A program made the position numbers and the translations under genes. DNA of 64,000 nt from Bacteroidales bacterium. GTDB lineage: Bacteria; Bacteroidota; Bacteroidia; Bacteroidales; Marinilabiliaceae. Shown here piece after piece: positions 59,242 through 64,000 of the stretch. The DNA is taken from the NCBI GenBank assembly GCA_024401395.1, contig JAKSLD010000015.1:25454-89453 (forward strand), in the 5' to 3' direction. A model generated the notes under the pieces. The model saw only the letters and a program-made list of their open reading frames with translations, searched no databases and was not told the DNA's origin. Each line of letters starts with the position of its first letter. The stretch's first letter is position 1.

Positions 59242-59889
59242 TTATTGCATCTTGTATGGTTGAGGCAACGTGTGCTTCTCTTTGCCGTCTACTTTTATCG
59301 TGACGCGCAACGCTTTCTTGGCTCTCAAGTCTGGATTGTTCATGAAGAGCTTCATCAGCGATACCGTGATGCTGTGACTCGTGCCTTTCTGCAATGTCAT
59401 CGGCAGGTCTTTAACTGGCATCCTGAACTTCCTCTTGTCTTTCGTGTCAAGGAACTCTACCATCGCATCTGATATCTCCACTTGCTTGCGAGTACTGTTC
59501 TTGACCGTCAGCGTGTACACCACATTACCTTGAAGGTCTTGCCACATCTTTCCCGTAACAGCAACACCGAATGGCAACTTTATCTTGCCTAACCTGAAAA
59601 GTAAATAGACAACAGCTATGGCCAGTAACGCCAATATACTGCCCGCTACAATCCATCCCATATTTGAATTATTTGTATTGTTTACCGTAACCACTGGATC
59701 AACATAACTCTCCACCGCTCCCGGAACGTCTCCTATCTCTCCTGCCTTCACCTTCAGCAACTCGCTCCTCAACGACGATATCATGCACTGCTGCATAATC
59801 GTCACGCAAAACAACGCCCAGCATATATGACCCACATACTGACGAATAAACGCCGATATCTTCAAGAATATCTCTCTCAATTTTTCCAT
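59242..59889 (-). CDS. Unknown membrane protein with Ig-like C-terminal domain
   Basis: A 215-residue protein starting at the ATG at 59889 (MEKLREIFLKISAF). The first TM helix is at about 17-34 and the second at about 80-100; the C-terminal 110 residues are beta-rich (VVYTLTVKNSTRKQVEISDAMVEFL in part). I do not recognise the family. It is 5 bp from the thioredoxin-like gene, so the two probably form an envelope unit. Confidence 0.75.
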   Translation of the reverse strand: MEKLREIFLKISAFIRQYVGHICWALFCVTIMQQCMISSLRSELLKVKAGEIGDVPGAVESYVDPVVTVNNTNNSNMGWIVAGSILALLAIAVVYLLFRLGKIKLPFGVAVTGKMWQDLQGNVVYTLTVKNSTRKQVEISDAMVEFLDTKDKRKFRMPVKDLPMTLQKGTSHSITVSLMKLFMNNPDLRAKKALRVTIKVDGKEKHTLPQPYKMQ

Positions 59890-59926
59890 CTTCTTCTTTT
59901 TGCCGACAAAGATAACAACATCCCTC

Positions 59927-59974
59927 CAAATTAAAAAAACTGCGACCAACTCGTATGCTCTCTATATATAGCCC
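59927..59974 (+). repeat. Dispersed repeat, copy C (48-bp twin of copy D)
   Basis: Identical over 48 bp to 63843-63890, from CAAATTAAAAAAACTGCGAC to TATATAGCCC. It lies between two divergent units. Confidence 0.9.
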
Positions 59975-60090
59975 TAACCTATCCCTTACCTATCCCCATA
60001 CCTGGCAGTTATCTCTTCCCCTCCCGACTCATGCCCGAAAATCCTATCGCCCTCTTCTCTTCCTCTTAACCTGTAATAATTACAATGCTA

Positions 60091-60122
60091 TTTGGTGTAT
60101 ATTGCCAATATATTTATATTTG
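60091..60122 (+). promoter_or_regulatory. Promoter of DUF3791/DUF3990 set 2
   Basis: TTTG (60091-60094), 20 nt, TATATTTG (60115-60122). The start codon follows after 12-18 nt, as in set 1. Confidence 0.8.
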
Positions 60123-60134
60123 CGTATATAGCAT

Positions 60135-60368
60135 ATGTATATGACAAAGGCTAATAAGGACATAATAGATTACGTAGTGCTTTGCGTGGGGGCATTCTCT
60201 GAGCGTTTTAGACTGTCCAATCGTCAGGCATACCAATATTTGCGTCGTTTTGGTGGGATTAGTTTTTTGATAGACTTTTACGATGTAGAGCATACTCAAT
60301 CCATTGAGGATGCTGTGGATGATTGCGCTGCCATCTGTAACAGGCATGGAGGTGCCTTACAGCCATGA
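60135..60368 (+). CDS. DUF3791 protein, set 2
   Basis: A 77-residue protein (an ATG two codons later at 60141 is also possible). It shares the fold pattern of set 1: IIDYVVLCVGAFSERF, YLRRFGGISFLIDFYDVEHTQS, then an acidic C-terminus. The HTQS motif is kept. Its end overlaps the DUF3990 start by 4 bp. Confidence 0.85.
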   Translation: MYMTKANKDIIDYVVLCVGAFSERFRLSNRQAYQYLRRFGGISFLIDFYDVEHTQSIEDAVDDCAAICNRHGGALQP

Positions 60369-60838
60369 GGCTCTATCACGGCTCAAATGTAAAAATAGAT
60401 ACCATAGAACCTTTAAGGGGAAAGAAAGGCAAAGATTTCGGAAGAGGGTTCTATTTAAGTGCTATTTTTGAGCAGGCTTATAGAATGGCTGAATTGACAG
60501 TCGCAAAAACCGGCGAAGGAGAACCAATTGTTACTGAATTTGAATTTGACGAAAGCAAGGTCGATGGACTTAGAGTTAAACGATTTGAAGCATACGACAA
60601 AGATTGGGCAGAGTTTATTATCATGAATCGCAACAACAGAAGCGAAAAGCAAGCTCACGACTATGATATAGTATATGGTCCTATCGCTGACGACACTGTT
60701 GGTGCAACAATTAGTTTATTTCAACGGCATTATATTAGCTTGGATGAACTTATTAAGAGACTTCAGTTTGTAAAACCCAAATATCAGTATTTCTTTGCTT
60801 CTGAATCGGCAATAAGCGCATTAAAAAAAGTTGAATGA
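60365..60838 (+). CDS. DUF3990 protein (ADP-ribosyltransferase-like fold), set 2
   Basis: A 157-residue protein with RLYHGS (His5), KDFGRGFYLS (Tyr30) and DYDIVYGPIADD, at the same spacing as set 1. The two copies differ clearly in sequence and are not recent duplicates. It is coupled by 4-bp overlaps to both neighbours. No ADP-ribosylglycohydrolase follows this set. Confidence 0.85.
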   Translation: MRLYHGSNVKIDTIEPLRGKKGKDFGRGFYLSAIFEQAYRMAELTVAKTGEGEPIVTEFEFDESKVDGLRVKRFEAYDKDWAEFIIMNRNNRSEKQAHDYDIVYGPIADDTVGATISLFQRHYISLDELIKRLQFVKPKYQYFFASESAISALKKVE

Positions 60839-61092
60839 TGACAAGCGAGGAACAACACATCCACGACAAGCAATTCATGATTGAGTGTCTGACTTCCGAT
60901 ATGATACAGATATTGGTGGAGGATCGAGGTATCAGTATGCCTGAGGCTATGGATCTTTTATACAACTCGAAAACATACGAGAAAATAGAAGATGAAAGAA
61001 CAGGCCTCTATTACCAAGGTGCAGTATATGTAATGGAATTTCTCAATGAGGAACTATCATCTTCCCCTCAACTCAACGGTAATGGCAAATAA
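60835..61092 (+). CDS. Small third protein of DUF3791/DUF3990 operon (set 2)
   Basis: An 85-residue protein. MIQILVEDRG.SMPEAMDLLYNSKTYEKIEDERTG matches the set 1 small protein (28389-28607). The start overlaps the DUF3990 stop by 4 bp. Likely a partner of the DUF3990 protein; function unproven. Confidence 0.75.
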   Translation: MMTSEEQHIHDKQFMIECLTSDMIQILVEDRGISMPEAMDLLYNSKTYEKIEDERTGLYYQGAVYVMEFLNEELSSSPQLNGNGK

Positions 61093-61170
61093 CTCTATAT
61101 CCCGTCCTTAATTCCCATCACAAATAGAAACTCTCCACCCGACAAACTAGATATTTCAAATACCCATATC

Positions 61171-61213
61171 TTTTCATTGCGTTAATTACGTAACGCAACT
61201 TTCGCAATGAAAA
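61171..61213. repeat. Nested, mutually exclusive inverted repeats
   Basis: An outer pair TTTTCATTGCG (61171-61181) with CGCAATGAAAA (61203-61213), and an inner pair TTGCGTTA (61177-61184) with TAACGCAA (61191-61198). They share TTGCG, so only one can form at a time. Confidence 0.75.
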
Positions 61214-61258
61214 TCATGTTCTGTCAACACACTCCCCCATCACCCTCCCTCTCCCTCC

Positions 61259-61293
61259 AAAATAAAAAAACTGCGACCAACAAGGGTGCTCTC
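61259..61293 (+). repeat. Dispersed TAAAAAAACTGCGA repeat, copy E
   Basis: AATAAAAAAACTGCGACCAA then CAAGGGTGCTCTC, intermediate between copies C/D and G. Confidence 0.8.
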
Positions 61294-61478
61294 TTGTACT
61301 TCCCCGAGTCTAGCCATATACTCTACTCATGTATGATAGTATATTTACCGGTAACTTTTCTTGCATATATGAAGAAACAATGTAATTTCGCACTATTGTT
61401 TAGATGAAGATACCTGTCCCTTTGTTATTTCTGCCATTAATGAGATGGGTTAAGTTAATATGACAATCGTTAGACCCC

Positions 61479-62357
61479 ATGGAGTTCACTTCTATACCTT
61501 GCCATGAATCATTGCAACCTTTCATTCGCAACTACTGGATGCTAAGTTCCTGGTGCACTGCAACTGGCACTCAACAGGTATTCTCGAATGGCGCAGCTAG
61601 TCTGCAATTCTACCTTTCTCAGGATATAAGGATCGATAATGGCGATAAACGCTATCGAACAGTACTTTATCATCAGAATATGCAAAAGGTCGGAGTCGGA
61701 ACTGATGAGGGGGCATTCAACATCTTTGGTGCCGAGTTCGTACCTTTCTGCTCTCACTTGTTCTTCCCAAACGAGATGTCTGGCATCTATGCTTCGCCCG
61801 AGGAGTTGCACGATGAGGAGTTTATCACACTGAGTAAGGAGATATATGAAGCAGAAAGTACAGAGCATCGCGTCGCTCTTCTGGATAGTTTCTTCTTGAA
61901 CCGATTGGCACAGTTGCCTGAAGGGGATATTAATATGGAACGCCTGAGCGATGTCTTCGATAACATACTGCCAACCGATGGCTCCATACCTCACCCTCCT
62001 GATAGTCAAACCGAATTCTCACCAGCGGATCTCGCATCTACAGCTTGTCTGAGCCAGAAACAGTTCACTCGCGTATTTAATAAGTATGTAGGAATGAACC
62101 CAAAATCTTACCTGCGATTGCTGCGATTCCATAAGGCTTTGATGGCAATTCAAACATCTGCCGACAACTCTTCACTAACCAATATCGCATGGAATTGTGG
62201 TTATTATGATTTGGCTCACATGGCATCCGACTTCCGCGATATATGCGGTTTTTCTCCTTCCGAACTTATCCAGCAGGGCCAAGAACTGACCGAGGCCTTT
62301 GGGCAGAAGTTCAGTGGACTAATGAAGAAGAAGATAAAGATAGAAAACTTGATATAA
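61479..62357 (+). CDS. AraC-family transcriptional regulator
   Basis: The 292-residue product has an N-terminal sensing domain of the DUF6597 type (FIRNYWMLSSW...GAASLQFYLSQ) and a C-terminal AraC DNA-binding domain (about residues 175-270) with LSQKQFTRVFNKYVGMNPKS and WNCGYYDLAHMASDFRDICGFSP, the two HTH elements. It may control the following zinc-ribbon and acetyltransferase genes, but a terminator separates them. Confidence 0.93.
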   Translation: MEFTSIPCHESLQPFIRNYWMLSSWCTATGTQQVFSNGAASLQFYLSQDIRIDNGDKRYRTVLYHQNMQKVGVGTDEGAFNIFGAEFVPFCSHLFFPNEMSGIYASPEELHDEEFITLSKEIYEAESTEHRVALLDSFFLNRLAQLPEGDINMERLSDVFDNILPTDGSIPHPPDSQTEFSPADLASTACLSQKQFTRVFNKYVGMNPKSYLRLLRFHKALMAIQTSADNSSLTNIAWNCGYYDLAHMASDFRDICGFSPSELIQQGQELTEAFGQKFSGLMKKKIKIENLI

Positions 62358-62369
62358 CACAGACGTAAT

Positions 62370-62408
62370 GGACATTCTTGCACAACGAAGCAAGGATGTC
62401 CTTTTTTT
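62370..62408 (+). terminator. Terminator after the AraC gene
   Basis: GGACATTCTTGC (62370-62381) pairs with GCAAGGATGTCC (62390-62401) with one mismatch, then seven Ts. Confidence 0.9.
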
Positions 62409-62494
62409 ACATATCCGGTCGTTCAGAAAGCAATACCTTTGACTCCCCTTCTCATTGGAAAGAAGCAAATAAAACATCAAATACGAACGAAGAT

Positions 62495-63082
62495 ATGGAA
62501 CAGAAATTTTGCCAGAGCTGCGGAATGCCGCTCGCTGAAGAAATACTCGGCACTAATGCCGATGGTTCAAAAAACTCTGAGTATTGCATCTACTGCTATA
62601 AGGATGGTGCCTTCACGGGCGACTTCACTATGGAACAGATGGCCGAATATTGCTCAATGTTCGTGGAGGAATATAATAAGAATACTGGCAAAAACCTCTC
62701 TGCTTGTGAGTATAAAGAGGAATTATTGAAGTTCTTCCCTTCTCTTAAGCGCTGGAATGGCGACGATGCAAACCTGCCTCACGCCAACCACCCTCTGAAG
62801 AAGCTCTTTATTGAGGAGGTGAATGCCCTCGGATTACCTAACCTTCATGTCGACAACCTCTATGTCTTGCAGGGTTCGTTCATCAATCAGCCCTACAACA
62901 TTAATGGAAATATGGTAAAGCTTCTTGATGATAACGCTACATATTGGGGCAATCAGGTCATCAAAGATGATTCTCGTTGCTATGGTATCGCATGCTGCGA
63001 ACAGTTCATCCTCGTAAGCGAATACGGTAAGGATGGCGCAGACGCAGAACTTATAATGCTAAAGAATAGGAAGTTTACATAA
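62495..63082 (+). CDS. Zinc-ribbon protein (putative effector-binding partner)
   Basis: A 195-residue protein starting at the ATG at 62495. The N-terminal putative zinc ribbon (residues 1-40) has CxxC pairs Cys6/Cys9 and Cys31/Cys34 (FCQSCGMPL, EYCIYCYKDG). The middle (TGDFTMEQMAEYCSMFVEEYN) belongs to the same small family. The C-terminal 110 residues are a separate unknown domain. A -7 box TACCTTTG lies at 62434-62441. The upstream in-frame codons cross a terminator and are rejected. Confidence 0.85.
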   Translation: MEQKFCQSCGMPLAEEILGTNADGSKNSEYCIYCYKDGAFTGDFTMEQMAEYCSMFVEEYNKNTGKNLSACEYKEELLKFFPSLKRWNGDDANLPHANHPLKKLFIEEVNALGLPNLHVDNLYVLQGSFINQPYNINGNMVKLLDDNATYWGNQVIKDDSRCYGIACCEQFILVSEYGKDGADAELIMLKNRKFT

Positions 63083-63085
63083 TAA

Positions 63086-63217
63086 ATGAATATTATGGAT
63101 CAATTTATAACACCTACATATCACGTCAATTTTCTTGCAAAGCATTTGTTTGGTGAAATAGGTCAAATCATAAATAGCAACGAAGAAACCGTAATGATCG
63201 GAATTTCCGTAAAATAA
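63086..63217 (+). CDS. Possible 43-residue small protein
   Basis: Begins 3 bp after the zinc-ribbon stop (MNIMDQFITPTYHVNFLAK...) and ends 9 bp before the acetyltransferase start. Tight spacing on both sides and an open frame support translation, but no family is recognised. Confidence 0.4.
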   Translation: MNIMDQFITPTYHVNFLAKHLFGEIGQIINSNEETVMIGISVK

Positions 63218-63226
63218 TTAAATACA

Positions 63227-63850
63227 ATGGTCATACGATTAGAACAACCTTCAGACTACCGCGAGGTAGAGAATCTTACACGCGAGGCTTTCTGGAATGT
63301 ATATGCTCCAGGGTGCGTGGAGCATTATGTGCTCAATCAATATAGAGGTAATCCCGACTTCCTCCCGGAACTTGACTTTGTTCTTGAAGAGGACGGTAGA
63401 ATCATAGGTCATGTCATGTTCTCAAAGGCAGAGATCATAAAGGAGGATGGCTCTGTCTTCCCTGCTTGGACTTTCGGTCCCATTAGTATCCTTCCCGAAT
63501 ACAAGCGTAAAGGATACGGATTGAAACTTCTACAATATGCCCTTGGCAAAGCCCGCGAAATGGGCGTCGGCGTTATATGTATGGAGGGCAACATCGATTT
63601 CTACAAACACGCAGGATTCGTATTAGCGAGTTCCTTGAATATCCATTACCATGCCGAACCCAAAGAGGCAGAGGTTCCATACTTCCTCGCTCAGGAACTT
63701 ATTCCAGGATACCTCAATGGCGTAGAAGGAACCTACCACACTCCTAAGGGGTATTATGTAGCTTTTGAAAATAAAGATGACTTCGAGGCATACGAGGCAA
63801 CGTTTCCTTATAAAGAAAAAAAACAGCAGGCAGGACAGCTGACAAATTAA
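63227..63850 (+). CDS. GNAT-family N-acetyltransferase
   Basis: A 207-residue protein. The acetyl-CoA binding region is FGPISILPEYKRKGYGLKLL (about residues 84-103), with the R/Q-x-x-G-x-G/A motif as KRKGYG. The family transfers acetyl from acetyl-CoA to amines; the substrate is unknown. The stop codon is the first base triplet of repeat copy D. Confidence 0.92.
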   Translation: MVIRLEQPSDYREVENLTREAFWNVYAPGCVEHYVLNQYRGNPDFLPELDFVLEEDGRIIGHVMFSKAEIIKEDGSVFPAWTFGPISILPEYKRKGYGLKLLQYALGKAREMGVGVICMEGNIDFYKHAGFVLASSLNIHYHAEPKEAEVPYFLAQELIPGYLNGVEGTYHTPKGYYVAFENKDDFEAYEATFPYKEKKQQAGQLTN

Positions 63851-63890
63851 AAAAACTGCGACCAACTCGTATGCTCTCTATATATAGCCC
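63843..63890 (+). repeat. Dispersed repeat, copy D
   Basis: Identical over 48 bp to copy C. It begins at the stop codon of the acetyltransferase gene. Confidence 0.9.
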
Positions 63891-63969
63891 GTACACATAA
63901 ACTATATTCTTACCCCTCTCCCCATACCTCTCTACCCTCTTTTAGATATCAACTTAGTGCGAAAGAATA

Positions 63970-63977
63970 TATATTTG
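63970..63977 (+). promoter_or_regulatory. Putative -7 box near the right edge
   Basis: TATATTTG on the plus strand, probably for a gene beyond the window. No clear -33 box. Confidence 0.4.
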
Positions 63978-64000
63978 TACTGTAATATATCTCTGTCCGA

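Larger units (their letters stand above)
61093..61478. other. Intergenic region with nested inverted repeats
   Basis: No gene. It holds the hairpins listed at 61171-61213, a dispersed repeat at 61259 and the upstream region of the AraC gene. Confidence 0.5.

Noticed and set aside
63227..63850. Acetyltransferase as an aminoglycoside resistance gene
   Set aside because: The GNAT fold is clear but nothing in the sequence points to a drug substrate.

Overview
The window looks like chromosomal DNA of a gut-type Bacteroidales (Bacteroidetes, Prevotella/Bacteroides-like); no species is claimed. The signs are Bacteroidetes -7 boxes (TAnnTTTG) with a TTG/TTTG about 19-20 bp upstream before many genes, BspA-like leucine-rich surface proteins, a fimbrillin lipoprotein with FISUMP-type domains, GIN-domain and DUF3836 secreted proteins, DUF2723, DUF4143 ATPases, a GH2 beta-galactosidase, and the ftsX-DUF3098-uppP-truB-queA block. 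No rRNA, CRISPR array or complete IS was seen.

Layout. 1-14.6 kb is almost all minus strand: cmk (cut by the edge), small secreted or membrane proteins, sppA, a BspA-like protein, a LOG-family protein, folK, a MATE transporter, two glycosyltransferases, a DUF6427-like membrane protein and purD. tRNA-Leu(CAA) and tRNA-Asn(GTT) follow with their own promoter and terminator. 15-17.1 kb (plus) holds a secreted protein and a PIN toxin-antitoxin pair. 17.1-22.5 kb (minus) is a TPP-riboswitch thiamine operon (thiG, thiC, thiH, thiE-like) that contains a GT11 fucosyltransferase-like gene. 22.9-26.2 kb (plus) holds a ~325-nt structured RNA, an unknown protein and the fimbrillin/FISUMP lipoprotein. 26.2-29.8 kb (minus) holds a DUF4143 ATPase, an ADP-ribosylglycohydrolase, a DUF3791/DUF3990/small-protein trio and a MazG-like protein. 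29.9-35.7 kb (plus) is a housekeeping-like operon: S41 protease, CPBP protease, lacZ. 35.8-51.8 kb (minus) holds a four-helix-bundle protein, a WYL regulator, a second DUF4143 ATPase, a giant BspA-like protein preceded by a second copy of the structured RNA, a YhcG-type nuclease, a polysaccharide deacetylase, DUF2723, a polyprenyl synthase and queD. 52-54.5 kb (plus) is a lamin-tail-domain secreted protein. 54.6-59.9 kb (minus) is the queA-truB-uppP-DUF3098-ftsX block plus two membrane proteins. 60.1-63.9 kb (plus) holds a second DUF3791/DUF3990 trio, an AraC regulator, a zinc-ribbon protein and a GNAT acetyltransferase.

The most notable material lies between genes. Two copies of the same ~325-nt RNA, on opposite strands and 21 kb apart, keep the same rod-like fold through many compensatory base changes; each ends in an intrinsic terminator 70-80 nt before an ORF. 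Two dispersed intergenic repeat families (a TAAAAAAACTGCGA family and an AATTAGG heptamer family) often begin exactly at stop codons. A 142-residue unknown gene has its 3' end plus downstream DNA duplicated on one side (around the BspA/RNA cassette) and its 5' end duplicated on the other (around the YhcG nuclease). That nuclease gene carries the same 29-bp palindrome inside its reading frame and just after its stop. Both DUF4143 ATPase genes are preceded by 32-33-bp tandem repeats.
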